Assembly (NCBI RefSeq): GCF_003058055.1
Contig: NZ_QBTZ01000001.1
Coordinates: 3,800,001-3,864,000 of the forward strand
Length of the DNA: 64,000 bases
From: Acidovorax sp. 107
GTDB taxonomy: Bacteria > Pseudomonadota > Gammaproteobacteria > Burkholderiales > Burkholderiaceae_C
Direction of reading: 5' to 3'
This document shows positions 17,417 through 26,470 of this stretch, piece after piece; positions within the stretch are counted from its first letter, which is position 1, and each line of letters opens with the position of its first letter. The notes beneath the pieces were generated by a model. It was not told the origin of the DNA. It did not search any database and worked only from the letters and a program-made list of their open reading frames with translations. Made by a program: the position numbers and the translations under genes.

Positions 17417-18373
17417 TCAGTCGCGTGCACGCACAGCGGCCGCGCGGCGGGGGGCGTCGTAGGCGTCCACGATGCGGGCGACCAGCGGGTGGCGCACCAC
17501 GTCGGCGCTGGTGAAGTGGGTGATGGAGATGCCCTTGACGCGCTTCAAAACGCGCTCGGCGTCGATCAGGCCGCTCAGGGTGCCCTTGGGCAGGTCGATC
17601 TGGCTCACGTCACCGGTCACCACGGCCTTGGCGCCAAAGCCGATGCGGGTGAGGAACATCTTCATCTGCTCGGGCGTGGTGTTTTGCGCTTCGTCCAAAA
17701 TCACAAAGGCATTGTTCAGCGTGCGCCCACGCATGAAAGCCAGCGGTGCGATCTCGATGGCGTTGCGCTCGAAGGCTTTTTGCACCTTGTCATGCCCCAT
17801 CAGTTCGTACAGCGCGTCGTACAGCGGGCGCAGGTACGGGTCCACCTTCTGCGTCAGGTCGCCAGGCAGAAAACCCAGGCGCTCGCCCGCCTCCACCGCC
17901 GGGCGGGTCAGCACGATGCGCTGCACGCTGCTGCGCTCCAGCGCATCCACAGCGCTGGCGACGGCAAGGTACGTCTTGCCGGTGCCTGCGGGGCCAATGC
18001 CGAAGGTGATGTCGTGCGTGGCGATGTTCTGCAGATACAGATTCTGCGTGGGGGTGCGCCCGCGCAGGTCGGCGCGGCGGGTGTTGAGGATGATGGCGTC
18101 GTCCGGGGCCTCCAGCAGCTCGCTGTCGCCCGCCAGCATCAGCTGGATGTAGTCCTCGCCAATGGGGCGCTCGGCTATTTCATACAGGGCCTGCAGTAGC
18201 TCCATCGCCTGCGTGGCCTTGGCCTTGGGGCCATCGACCTTGAACTGCTCGTGCCGGTGCGCAATGCTCACCTGCAAGGCCACCTCGATGGTGCGCAGGT
18301 GCGCATCGGCCGGGCCACACAAGTGGGTGAGCCGGGTGTTGTTGTGGGGGGTGAAGGTGTGGCGCAGGATCAC
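17417..18373 (-). CDS. ybeZ: PhoH-family ATPase YbeZ
   Basis: 318-residue cytoplasmic PhoH-like NTPase, partner of YbeY in RNA metabolism and possibly a helicase. Walker A GPAGTGKTYLAVA near residue 120, Walker B NAFVILDEAQNTTPEQMK and GDVSQIDLP are all intact. The start is taken as the GTG at 18373 giving VILRHTFTP; similar proteins begin MILRHTFTP, so the 27 residues upstream in the open frame are unlikely to be translated. Divergent from ruvA over 80 bp. Confidence 0.93.
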   Translation of the reverse strand: MILRHTFTPHNNTRLTHLCGPADAHLRTIEVALQVSIAHRHEQFKVDGPKAKATQAMELLQALYEIAERPIGEDYIQLMLAGDSELLEAPDDAIILNTRRADLRGRTPTQNLYLQNIATHDITFGIGPAGTGKTYLAVASAVDALERSSVQRIVLTRPAVEAGERLGFLPGDLTQKVDPYLRPLYDALYELMGHDKVQKAFERNAIEIAPLAFMRGRTLNNAFVILDEAQNTTPEQMKMFLTRIGFGAKAVVTGDVSQIDLPKGTLSGLIDAERVLKRVKGISITHFTSADVVRHPLVARIVDAYDAPRRAAAVRARD

Positions 18374-18453
18374 GCGGATAATTCCAGTCAGGCAACGGAA
18401 AACGGCAAGAACGACGGCGCGGCATGTCACGCCCGCGTCGCCAAAGGACATCA

Positions 18454-19029
18454 ATGATAGGCAAATTGACCGGCACCCTGCTGGAGAAGAATCCCCCCGA
18501 GGTGCTGCTGGACTGCCACGGTGTGGGCTACGAGGTGAATGTGCCCATGAGCACGTTCTACAACCTGCCCGCCGTGGGCGAGCGAGTGAGCTTGCTGACG
18601 CAGTTCATCGTGCGCGAGGATGCACAGTTGCTGTACGGCTTTGCAACCGCTCCTGAGCGCCAAGCGTTTCGCGAGCTGATCAAGATTTCCGGCGTGGGGC
18701 CGCGCACGGCGTTGTCCATCTTGAGTGGGATGGGCGTGAGCGATCTGGCCCAAGCGATTTCGTTGCAGGAGGCGGGCCGTCTGGTGAAGGTGCCGGGCAT
18801 CGGCAAGAGGACGGCCGAGCGTTTGCTGCTGGAACTCAAGGGCAAGCTGGGTGCCGACATCGGTGCTGTGCGTGGCGCGGCTACCAGCGATGCGCAGGCC
18901 GACATTCTGCAGGCGCTGTTGGCTTTGGGCTACAACGACAAGGAGGCCGCGGCCGCGCTCAAGGCGTTGCCAGCGGAGGTGGGGGTGAGCGAGGGGATCA
19001 AGATGGCGTTGAAGGCGTTGGCGCGCTGA
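18454..19029 (+). CDS. ruvA: Holliday junction DNA helicase subunit RuvA
   Basis: 191 residues. RuvA tetramers bind the Holliday junction and load RuvB for branch migration. It begins [12 protein letters not shown], typical of RuvA, and carries the two helix-hairpin-helix motifs ([15 protein letters not shown] and [17 protein letters not shown]), with the RuvB-contacting domain III at the C-terminus. The ATG at 18454 has AAGGA six bases upstream. Unusually, ruvB does not follow directly: a secreted protease gene lies between them. Confidence 0.97.
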   Translation: MIGKLTGTLLEKNPPEVLLDCHGVGYEVNVPMSTFYNLPAVGERVSLLTQFIVREDAQLLYGFATAPERQAFRELIKISGVGPRTALSILSGMGVSDLAQAISLQEAGRLVKVPGIGKRTAERLLLELKGKLGADIGAVRGAATSDAQADILQALLALGYNDKEAAAALKALPAEVGVSEGIKMALKALAR

Positions 19030-19051
19030 TAATCGCTCTCGAAAACCCGTG

Positions 19052-19070
19052 CCCGGCGTTGTGGGCCGGG
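19052..19070 (+). terminator. Possible hairpin after ruvA
   Basis: CCCGGC and GCCGGG pair across a seven-base loop, 23 bp after the ruvA stop. No T-run follows, so this is a weak terminator candidate. It would isolate ruvA from the protease gene. Confidence 0.3.
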
Positions 19071-19147
19071 ACTGATGTGCGTGGCCTCTCGCCGGCCTGT
19101 CTCCGGGATGGGGCGTGTGAGTTGTGGCGAATTCAAGGATGCAGACA

Positions 19148-21064
19148 ATGAAGAAGTTTTCTATTTGGCGCTGGATGCCTGCCGTCCTCACCGCGGCCGC
19201 GTTGCTGGTCGGTTGTGGCGGTGGCTCGGGCGACGCTGCCGTCAATGCACCGCTGCTCTCCAAGGTGGACAGCCGGGTTCAGCCCGCAGAGGCTGTCCAG
19301 GACGTTGTCCGCATCAAATCGCGCAGCGCCGCTGCTGCGCCCGAAGCAACAGCGGTTGCGTTGGAAGCGCTGGCTGCGGAAAAAACCCTGTCTGTGGACT
19401 CCGTGGGTCCTCGGCTCGTGGGCCAAGGCCGCAGCGTAGAGGCTACAAAGTCTGCATCGGCCATGGGAGCCCTGTGGCAGTGGCGCAAAACATCCGCAGG
19501 CGGCTTGGTTGCGGCGGTGAGCTTCAGCGCAGAAGGGGCCTATGGTTTGCGATTGGGTGTGCTGGTTCAGCAACTGCCTGGCAGTGCCGTCGTGCGCGTT
19601 TACACCCAAGCAGCGCCTGGCAAGGTGTTCGAGATCTCCGGGCAGGAAATTCTGCAGCTGATTGAGCGCAATCAGGCGGCGGGTGACCGTTCGGAAGCTG
19701 CTCGCACCTGGTGGACACCCGACACCGGGGCTGGTGAGGCGACGCTGGAAGTGGAGTTGCCGCCTGGCCTGGCCGCGAATACCTTACAAATATCGGTACC
19801 CCAGCTGTCGCACATCTTCGCGAATCTGGCCGTGCCTACGGAGCAGGAATACCAGGCGCAGGTGCAGCAAGGCACGAAAGCCATTGGAGACGCGGATACC
19901 TGTAACCTGGATGCCACTTGCTATAACGACGGTGCCAGTGAGCGCAACGCGGTCGCGCGCATGGTCTTTGTGAAGGGGGCGAGCGCCTACCTTTGCACCG
20001 GCACCTTGCTCAACGATGGCAGCTCCAGTGGCAAGCCCTACTTTCTCAGTGCCAACCACTGCATTTCAGATCAGACCGTGGCTTCGACCTTGCAGACGGA
20101 CTGGTTTTTCCGTTCATCCAGTTGCAACAGTGGTGCGCTGCAGAGCTCGAGCACCAAGAAGGTGGGTGGGGCCAAGCTTCTCTACGCCAGCGCTGACAGT
20201 GATACCTCGTTCCTCTTGCTGAACGACACGCCTCCTGCGGGAGCCGTTTTTGCCGGGTGGGATGCGTCCACCGTTGCGGCTGGGGTCTCCACCATTGGCT
20301 TGCACCATCCCCGCGGAGACTTGCTCAAGCTGAGCTATGGCGCGGTGGTCAGTCAATCGTCATGTACTACCGCATCTGACACGACGTTCACGTGCACGGG
20401 GACCAGCGGTAACTACTACCGGGTCAACTGGAGCCAGGGCACCACCGAGGGGGGGAGCAGTGGCTCGGCGCTGTTCCGAAACGGCAAAGTTGTGGGTACC
20501 TTGTACGGTGGCGTGGCCATCTGCACCAACAAGTCGTCACCCGACTACTATGGCCGATTCGACGTGGCCTACAACGCAGCGCTGAAGAACTGGCTGGCAT
20601 CGACAGCCAATAGTTCGGGTCGCACGGCTATCTACAGGTTCTACAACAGCAAAACCGGGGCCCATTTCTTCACCTCGAGCGCCGCCGAGCGTGATTTCGT
20701 AATCAGCACTTACCCGGAATTCGCCTACGAGAACATCGCGTTCTACGCCTATGCACAGCCTGCTGTGGGGCAAAGTACTGTGTATCGCTTCTTCAATACC
20801 GGCAACGGGGCACATTTCTACACCATCAGCCAAGCGGAAAGTGACTTTGTTCGCGCCAACTACCCCGTGTACAACTACGAGGGCCCAATTTGGTACGCGC
20901 AGACGGCAGTGAGCGATGGTTCTACACCGATCTATCGGTTTTACAGGCCTGTAACAGGAACCCATTTCTTCACGATCAGTGCCGCAGAGCGTGATTTTGT
21001 GATCGCTAATTACAAGGACTTCAATTACGAAGGCATTGCCTATTACGCATGGACGGGTAACTGA
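19148..21064 (+). CDS. Lipoprotein trypsin-like serine protease with C-terminal DUF5648 repeats
   Basis: 638 residues from the ATG at 19148 (AAGGA upstream). The lipobox LLVGC sits at the end of the signal peptide, so the protein is probably a lipid-anchored exported enzyme. A pro-region of about 230 residues precedes a chymotrypsin-fold protease similar to lysyl endopeptidase/protease I: His in LSANHCIS, Asp in SADSDTSFLLL, Ser in GGSSGSALF, plus paired cysteines. Three roughly 50-residue repeats follow (YRFYNSKTGAHFFTSSAAER, YRFFNTGNGAHFYT, YRFYRPVTGTHFFT), the DUF5648 type of unknown role, perhaps substrate or wall binding. The DNA looks lower in GC than its neighbours and the gene separates ruvA from ruvB, both consistent with insertion. 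Substrate specificity is not established. Confidence 0.85.
   Translation: MKKFSIWRWMPAVLTAAALLVGCGGGSGDAAVNAPLLSKVDSRVQPAEAVQDVVRIKSRSAAAAPEATAVALEALAAEKTLSVDSVGPRLVGQGRSVEATKSASAMGALWQWRKTSAGGLVAAVSFSAEGAYGLRLGVLVQQLPGSAVVRVYTQAAPGKVFEISGQEILQLIERNQAAGDRSEAARTWWTPDTGAGEATLEVELPPGLAANTLQISVPQLSHIFANLAVPTEQEYQAQVQQGTKAIGDADTCNLDATCYNDGASERNAVARMVFVKGASAYLCTGTLLNDGSSSGKPYFLSANHCISDQTVASTLQTDWFFRSSSCNSGALQSSSTKKVGGAKLLYASADSDTSFLLLNDTPPAGAVFAGWDASTVAAGVSTIGLHHPRGDLLKLSYGAVVSQSSCTTASDTTFTCTGTSGNYYRVNWSQGTTEGGSSGSALFRNGKVVGTLYGGVAICTNKSSPDYYGRFDVAYNAALKNWLASTANSSGRTAIYRFYNSKTGAHFFTSSAAERDFVISTYPEFAYENIAFYAYAQPAVGQSTVYRFFNTGNGAHFYTISQAESDFVRANYPVYNYEGPIWYAQTAVSDGSTPIYRFYRPVTGTHFFTISAAERDFVIANYKDFNYEGIAYYAWTGN
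20627..21058 (+). repeat. Three tandem DUF5648-coding repeats
   Basis: Three units of about 150 bp beginning near 20627, 20776 and 20927, each coding for the pattern YRFY-x(4)-GxHF(F/Y)T-x(3)-(A)E-x-(D)FV followed by a Y-rich strand. Nucleotide identity between units is moderate, so the duplication is not recent. Confidence 0.8.
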
Positions 21065-21085
21065 GTAAGTGAGCGGTTCTGACGC

Positions 21086-22147
21086 ATGACCATCCAAACC
21101 GACGACTTCTCCCCCGCCCCCGCCAAACGCGTCATCTCTGCCGCCCCCGCCTCGCCCCAAGAGGAGGCCATCGAACGCGCCCTGCGCCCCAAGCTCCTGC
21201 AGGAGTACGTGGGCCAGGCCAAGGCGCGGGAGCAGCTGGAGATCTTCATCGGCGCTGCGAGGAAGCGTGAGGAGGCGCTGGACCACGTGCTGCTGTTCGG
21301 CCCGCCGGGCCTGGGCAAGACCACGCTGTCGCACATCATCGCGGCTGAGCTGGGGGTCAACCTGCGCCAGACCAGTGGCCCCGTGCTGGAAAAACCCAAG
21401 GATCTGGCGGCGCTGCTGACCAACCTGGAAAAGAATGACGTTCTCTTCATCGATGAGATCCACCGCCTGTCACCCGTGGTGGAGGAAATCCTCTACCCCG
21501 CGCTGGAGGACTACCAGATCGACATCATGATTGGCGAAGGCCCTGCGGCGCGCAGCATCAAGCTGGACCTGCAGCCCTTCACCCTGGTAGGCGCGACCAC
21601 GCGCGCGGGCATGCTGACCAACCCGTTGCGCGACCGGTTTGGCATCGTGGCGCGGCTGGAGTTCTATACGGCCGAAGAGCTGGCGCGCATTGTCCAGCGC
21701 AGTGCCGGGTTGCTCAATGCCCCCATGGACGAGGACGGTGGTTTCGAGATCGCCCGCCGCTCGCGTGGCACACCGCGCATTGCCAACCGCCTGCTGCGCC
21801 GCGTGCGCGACTATGCCGAGGTCAAAGGCGACGGCCGCATCACCAAGCCCATTGCCGACAAGGCCTTGGCCATGCTCGACGTGGACCCGCAAGGCTTTGA
21901 CGTGATGGACCGCAAGCTGCTTGAAGCCGTGATCCACCGGTTTAACGGTGGCCCCGTGGGGCTCGATAACATCGCCGCCAGCATTGGTGAAGAGGCTGGC
22001 ACCATCGAGGATGTGATCGAGCCCTATCTGATCCAGCAGGGCTTCCTGCAGCGCACGCCGCGTGGGCGCATTGCCACGCTGGCGGCGTTCCGACACCTGG
22101 GGGTTACGCCGCCGAAGGCGAGCGGGCAAGATCTGTTTGGGGTGTGA
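21086..22147 (+). CDS. ruvB: Holliday junction DNA helicase motor RuvB
   Basis: 353-residue AAA+ ATPase that drives branch migration with RuvA. Walker [12 protein letters not shown], Walker [16 protein letters not shown], sensor 1 [11 protein letters not shown] and arginine finger region LRDRFGI are intact, with the C-terminal winged helix ending [17 protein letters not shown]. The start ATG at 21086 lies 21 bp after the protease stop, so it could be read from upstream or from its own promoter. The last 44 bp overlap, tail to tail, with the end of the convergent membrane-enzyme gene. Confidence 0.97.
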   Translation: MTIQTDDFSPAPAKRVISAAPASPQEEAIERALRPKLLQEYVGQAKAREQLEIFIGAARKREEALDHVLLFGPPGLGKTTLSHIIAAELGVNLRQTSGPVLEKPKDLAALLTNLEKNDVLFIDEIHRLSPVVEEILYPALEDYQIDIMIGEGPAARSIKLDLQPFTLVGATTRAGMLTNPLRDRFGIVARLEFYTAEELARIVQRSAGLLNAPMDEDGGFEIARRSRGTPRIANRLLRRVRDYAEVKGDGRITKPIADKALAMLDVDPQGFDVMDRKLLEAVIHRFNGGPVGLDNIAASIGEEAGTIEDVIEPYLIQQGFLQRTPRGRIATLAAFRHLGVTPPKASGQDLFGV

Positions 22148-23906
22148 GGGGTATGGCGGGGGTTGGCTCTGCGCGGGCTGCACCCCGCAGAAGGCCCGCC
22201 ACGATGAATGCCTGCGCTGCGTAGTACGTCGCCAGTACCCAGACCTGTGCCATGGGCAGGTGCGTCACAAACCGGTTCGTGGCCAGCAGCGAGTCGCTGA
22301 GCATGAAAAATCCGGCGCCGATGGCGACACACAGCGAAGCGGCGCCGCGCAACACGGTGGCGCGGCCAATGGCCTGGGCCGCCATCAACGCAATCACCAG
22401 CACATAGGCCGCGACAGGCTCGCGCAATGCAGACGGCAGGCCGCCCGCCCACAGAAAGGCGTACATGGCCACGCCGATGCCCAGCGTGGCCACCAGCGCA
22501 CCTCGGTGCGGAAACCATGTCTGTCCACTTTTGAACAGCGCCACATAGAACAGGTGCGCCACCAGAAAGCTCACCAGACCGGGGATGAAGAAACCCGGGA
22601 ACATGAGGAACACGTCCCCCGCCAAGGACCCGCCCAGGGCTGCCATCAGCAAGACCGAGGGCGTACTGGAGCCTGATGCGCCCCTTGCGTTAGTCGAATA
22701 TACGCTGGTAGCTACCAAAATAATAGCAATTACCATGGTCAGCGGCTTGAACAGCCAATGCCACTGCGTGAACCCCAGCGCGCTGGTGGCCGTGGCCAGC
22801 GCCGCGCTTTGCAGCATCAGCGCCATCAGCACGCCGATGCGCCCTTGCATCACCGCACCCAGCGACCATTGCATCGTCAGCAGCACGGCAAACCAGAGGG
22901 CGTCGTGCGCCAGCGGCGCTGCATCGGCCTGCCACAGAAAGGCCGCCACGCCTGTGAGCAGCAGCGCGAACTGCACCAGCGCAAACCACTGCACGGCACG
23001 CGACATGGGTGGGTGGTACAGCTGCATCTGCGCCATGCTGAAGGCGGGCTTGGGGAACCGCTCCGCCACATCCGCAGGCCGCCAGCCCGGCGGCTTGATC
23101 CAGACCTTGAGCTTGTCGAGCCAGCTGCGCGCGTGCCAGCTGTCGTGCGCCAGCCCGGCGTACACCTGGGCGTTGGCCCACAGCGGGTCCCAGCTGTTGA
23201 GCAGGCCGCGGGTGCCATACACACATTTCTCTTGCGCGTCTTCGTCCTTGAAGGTGCCAAACATCCGGTCCCAGAGAATCAGAACGCCGCCGTAGTTCTT
23301 GTCCAGGTAAGCGTCGTTGACGGCATGGTGCACGCGGTGGTTGCTCGGGCTGCAGAACCAGCGGTCGAACCAGCCCAGGCGACCCACCTGCTCGGTATGC
23401 ACCCAGAACTGGTAGAGCAGGTCGATGAGCGCCACCACGCCAAACACCAGGGGCGGCACGCCGGCCAGCGCCATGGGCACATAAAAGATCCAGCCCAGCA
23501 GCGCGCCCGAACTCGTTTGCCGCAGCGCGGTGCTGAGGTTGTAGTCCTGGCTCTGGTGATGCACCGCGTGCGCGGCCCACAGCACGGCCGACTCATGCCC
23601 CATGCGGTGCAGCCAGTAGTAGCAGAAGTCGTAGAACACCAGCGCCAGCAGCCAGCCCGGCAGGCTCGTCCAGAACGCATCGTTGCGCCACAGCGCCACG
23701 TGCTCGAACAGGGCGGTGTAGATGCCGATGCGCAGCAGTCGCGTGAACACCGCGCTGGTCTGGCTCAGCATGCCCAGGCTGATACTGCTCACAGCATCGG
23801 CCAGCCGGTAGGTGTTGCGCTGGCGCTTGAAGCCAATGGCCAGTTCGATGGCGATCAGCAAAAAGAAGACGGGCGTCGCAAGGACGATGATCTGGCTGGG
23901 GCTCAT
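22104..23906 (-). CDS. Fusion: alkylglycerol-monooxygenase-like hydroxylase plus lysoplasmalogenase-like (YhhN/TMEM86) domain
   Basis: 600-residue polytopic membrane protein made of two enzyme families. Residues 1 to about 300 are a fatty-acid-hydroxylase/sterol-desaturase-type di-iron domain with histidine boxes HRMGH (100-104), HAVHH (113-117), FWVHTEQ and [10 protein letters not shown]. The stretches [20 protein letters not shown] and [18 protein letters not shown] resemble animal alkylglycerol monooxygenase (AGMO/TMEM195), which cleaves ether lipids, more than sterol desaturases. From about residue 385 a YhhN/TMEM86-type domain follows ([37 protein letters not shown]); that family includes lysoplasmalogenases that cut vinyl-ether lysolipids. 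I infer a role in breaking down ether-linked lipids at the inner membrane. A dispersed repeat codes for part of the junction. Fold assignment is firm; substrate is inferred. Confidence 0.82.
   Translation of the reverse strand: MSPSQIIVLATPVFFLLIAIELAIGFKRQRNTYRLADAVSSISLGMLSQTSAVFTRLLRIGIYTALFEHVALWRNDAFWTSLPGWLLALVFYDFCYYWLHRMGHESAVLWAAHAVHHQSQDYNLSTALRQTSSGALLGWIFYVPMALAGVPPLVFGVVALIDLLYQFWVHTEQVGRLGWFDRWFCSPSNHRVHHAVNDAYLDKNYGGVLILWDRMFGTFKDEDAQEKCVYGTRGLLNSWDPLWANAQVYAGLAHDSWHARSWLDKLKVWIKPPGWRPADVAERFPKPAFSMAQMQLYHPPMSRAVQWFALVQFALLLTGVAAFLWQADAAPLAHDALWFAVLLTMQWSLGAVMQGRIGVLMALMLQSAALATATSALGFTQWHWLFKPLTMVIAIILVATSVYSTNARGASGSSTPSVLLMAALGGSLAGDVFLMFPGFFIPGLVSFLVAHLFYVALFKSGQTWFPHRGALVATLGIGVAMYAFLWAGGLPSALREPVAAYVLVIALMAAQAIGRATVLRGAASLCVAIGAGFFMLSDSLLATNRFVTHLPMAQVWVLATYYAAQAFIVAGLLRGAARAEPTPAIPLTPQTDLARSPSAA
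22684..22734 (-). repeat. Dispersed short repeat, copy 4, inside the fusion gene
   Basis: On the minus strand it reads GCTATTATTTTGGTAGCTAC, then CAGCGTATATTCGACTAACGC, matching the copy at 56424-56483. It is in frame and codes for about residues 391-407 of the fusion protein, at the first helix of the lysoplasmalogenase-like half, followed by a low-complexity linker. Confidence 0.65.
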
Positions 23907-23985
23907 GCTGCCGGATTGTGGTCCAGCAGCCAGCCCACACCGGGGCAGGTGAACCCCTATAGCGCCGGTGTTTAGAGGGCTGCGC

Positions 23986-25155
23986 CTACGTCAGCGCCCC
24001 CCGTGCATCCACTCGGATGATCCGCTCCACGACCCCATCCATCAGTCCGCCGCGCACGCCGATCAAAAAGTCGTACAGATTCACCGTGGGGTCGCAATGT
24101 CCTGGGATGAGCCAGAGCATGTGGCCCAGGCTGGGTAGGTGGGCTTCGGGGCCGTCGGCGTACAGCAGGCCGTGTTCGTCGCCCCCGTTGGCGTAACGCA
24201 GGGTGCGGTCGGCGGGCAGCAGGGCCACGGTGGGCAGGCCCGAGTCGATGGCGTGGCTCTTGTGGCCCGCGTCACACACCGCGTGGGTGTCGTGCACCGA
24301 CACTACCTGGGTCTTGACGTACAGCGCGTGTTCAAACGAAGGCTGGGCTGGCTCGCGCTCGTTGCGGGCGTAGTCAGCATCCATGAACAGGAACGAGCCT
24401 GCCTGCAGCTCGCCAAACACACCGCTGGCGGCCTCATGCACCAGGGTGCCGGTGCCGGATCCGGTGATCAGCGGCACGGGCAGCCCGGCGGCTTCGATGA
24501 GCTGGCGCGTGTGGTCGGCGGCGCGCACCACAGCGGCGATGGTCTCCCGGCGGCCCACGCTGCTGGCCAGGTGCTGCGCGCGGCCATGGTAGGCCTGCAG
24601 GCCGGCAAACCGCAGGCGGGGGCTGCGTGCCACGGCCAGCGCCAGCGGCACGGCGGCCTCGCCGGGGCGCACGCCGCAGCGGCCCTGGCCTACGTCGATC
24701 TCCACCAGCACGTCGATGCCGGCATCGCTGCCATACTGCGCCATGGCTTCAGCCAAGCGTTCAATGCCATCGGCATGGTCCACGGCCACCCCCAGTCGCC
24801 CGCCGCGTGCCGCCAGCTGGGCGGCCAGCCGCGCCAGGCGGTGCAGCTTGGGCATGGCGATGACCTGATTGGTGATGGTGATGTCATCCACCCCTCCGGC
24901 CGCTAGGGCCTCGGCCTCGGCGACCTTCTGCACGCACACGCCCTGGGCGCCCGCCCGCTGCAGTTGCAGGGCCAGCTCGGCGCTCTTGTGCATCTTGGCG
25001 TGGGGGCGCCAGCGCACCTGGTGCTTGCGCGCAAAGTCGGCCAGGCGCTGGATGTTGCGGTCCATGGCGTCCAGGTCTACCACCAGAGCCGGGGTGTCGA
25101 TCAGGTCCACGCGTTGACCCACGGTGGACTGCAAGGCTTCAGGAATGGGTTTCAT
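23986..25155 (-). CDS. PLP-dependent D-amino-acid enzyme, DSD1/D-threonine aldolase family
   Basis: 389 residues, fold type III PLP enzyme: alanine-racemase-like N-terminal barrel with the PLP lysine in WRPHAKMHKS, phosphate-binding GSGTGT, and a C-terminal domain ending with the metal ligand motif PGHCDPTVN. That His-Cys pair binds zinc or manganese in D-serine dehydratase and D-threonine aldolase. The protein therefore probably dehydrates or cleaves a D-hydroxy-amino acid (D-serine, D-threonine or D-threo-3-hydroxyaspartate); sequence alone does not separate these. The start ATG at 25155 overlaps the end of the histidine phosphatase gene by 17 bp, so it is likely translated from the same transcript. 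Confidence 0.88.
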   Translation of the reverse strand: MKPIPEALQSTVGQRVDLIDTPALVVDLDAMDRNIQRLADFARKHQVRWRPHAKMHKSAELALQLQRAGAQGVCVQKVAEAEALAAGGVDDITITNQVIAMPKLHRLARLAAQLAARGGRLGVAVDHADGIERLAEAMAQYGSDAGIDVLVEIDVGQGRCGVRPGEAAVPLALAVARSPRLRFAGLQAYHGRAQHLASSVGRRETIAAVVRAADHTRQLIEAAGLPVPLITGSGTGTLVHEAASGVFGELQAGSFLFMDADYARNEREPAQPSFEHALYVKTQVVSVHDTHAVCDAGHKSHAIDSGLPTVALLPADRTLRYANGGDEHGLLYADGPEAHLPSLGHMLWLIPGHCDPTVNLYDFLIGVRGGLMDGVVERIIRVDARGALT

Positions 25156-25780
25156 CGCGGAGGGTGTTGTTGTCTAGGTGCTGGGTATCTGCCCAACCGA
25201 TCAGGGTGAGGCCGTTCTCCGTCCACAGCAGGCGGTTGATGGCGGCGTTGGACAGCTGCCACGTGCGCGGCGCCTGAATGTCCTGGCGCGTGGCCAGGCG
25301 GTACAGCACATCCAGCACGCCGCCATGGGCCACCATCACCACCTGCTCGCCCACATGCTGCTGCGCCAGCGTGTTCACGGTGCGCTCGATGCGGTCACGC
25401 AGGGTCACGAGCGACTCACCGCCTTCGGGCGTGTAGTGCGGGTCGCGCTTGCGCCAGCGCAGCGCATCTTCGGGCAGCTTGGCCTCGATCTCGGCAAACG
25501 TCTGGCCCTGAAAGTGGCCAAAACTGCGCTCGCGCAGGCCGGTCTCGGTCATCAAGGGCGCGCCCGTGGTGCGGGCCACGGCCTGGGCCGTGGCGTGGGC
25601 CCGTTGCAGGTCGCTGGTGTAAATGGCGGCAATCGGCTCGCCCGCCAGGGCCTGCGCGACCTGGTCGGCCTGCCACAGGCCTGTGTCGTTGAGCGGAATG
25701 TCCAGGTGGCCCTGGATGCGGGTGTCCACATTCCAGGCGGTTTCGCCGTGGCGGATGGCAACGATGCGGGTGGCTTGCAT
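25139..25780 (-). CDS. Histidine phosphatase (phosphoglycerate-mutase-like)
   Basis: 213 residues from the ATG at 25780; an open extension to 26032 overlaps the lipoprotein gene and has no domain. Catalytic phospho-histidine in IRHGETAWN at residues 8-16, second histidine in VMVAHGGVLD, and arginine/glutamate region ERSFGHFQGQTF. Members include alpha-ribazole phosphatase, GpmB and general acid sugar phosphatases; there is no cobalamin context here, so the substrate is left open. It is the middle gene of a leftward lipoprotein, phosphatase, PLP-enzyme set. Confidence 0.9.
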   Translation of the reverse strand: MQATRIVAIRHGETAWNVDTRIQGHLDIPLNDTGLWQADQVAQALAGEPIAAIYTSDLQRAHATAQAVARTTGAPLMTETGLRERSFGHFQGQTFAEIEAKLPEDALRWRKRDPHYTPEGGESLVTLRDRIERTVNTLAQQHVGEQVVMVAHGGVLDVLYRLATRQDIQAPRTWQLSNAAINRLLWTENGLTLIGWADTQHLDNNTLRDETHS

Positions 25781-25803
25781 GCAGTGGGGAGGGTCTGGGG
25801 ATC

Positions 25804-26415
25804 TCAGGGAGCGGGGGGTACCAGAGGTAGCCGCACCTGCCGGGGGCCCTGGGGCGGCTTCGGAAAGCCATTGAGCGCGGCGTCGAACAGCACGCCATAG
25901 ACGGCCGGGTCGCTCACCCACACGTCTTCGTGCACGGCCGAGGTCTCGTACACCACGGCCTGGGTGCCGGCATCGCGCATCACCATGCTGACCGCGCGGC
26001 GGTGCAAGGGCGTGGGCTCGCCAAAACGCCACGTGCCATGCACGCCCCAGCCCCGGCCATACCAGCCACCCATGCCCCAGGGGCCGGGACCGTAGGGGCC
26101 GTAAGGACGGAAGGGGTCATAGCGGGGCACGGTGTCGGCCTGCACACCCAGCTGCACCAGCAGGCGGGGCGCGGCATCGTCGCGCTGCAGGCCCGCGCGG
26201 GCTAGGGCTTGGTTGGCCAGCGTGGCAATGGCGTCAAACGAGGGGGTTTGCTGGGAGGGCAGGCGCTCAATGCGGTACGTGGCGGGTGCGGGCGCGGCCT
26301 CCAGGGTCGAGAAGCTCTGCACTTGGCCCTCGACCACGCGGGTAGTGCTGCAGCCTCCAAGCAGGGCGGCGGTGAGGCCCAGAAGCAGAGCGGGAAGCCA
26401 TCGGCGTTGTGTCAT
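25804..26415 (-). CDS. DUF4136-type lipoprotein
   Basis: 203-residue lipoprotein with lipobox LLGGC directly after the hydrophobic signal. The mature part contains the DUF4136 pattern (TYRIERLPSQQ near the start, VYETSAVHEDVW in the second half) and a Gly/Pro/Tyr/Trp-rich loop (RPYGPYGPGPWGMGGWYG). No function is known for this family; it is probably attached to the outer membrane. The start at 26415 (MTQRRW) sits directly before the signal; an in-frame ATG at 26436 is also possible. Confidence 0.8.
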   Translation of the reverse strand: MTQRRWLPALLLGLTAALLGGCSTTRVVEGQVQSFSTLEAAPAPATYRIERLPSQQTPSFDAIATLANQALARAGLQRDDAAPRLLVQLGVQADTVPRYDPFRPYGPYGPGPWGMGGWYGRGWGVHGTWRFGEPTPLHRRAVSMVMRDAGTQAVVYETSAVHEDVWVSDPAVYGVLFDAALNGFPKPPQGPRQVRLPLVPPAP

Positions 26416-26470
26416 GGTCAGAGAGTTCTGAAACAAGGATCTCCGTGAGAGTGCCGCTGGCCCCCGCAGT

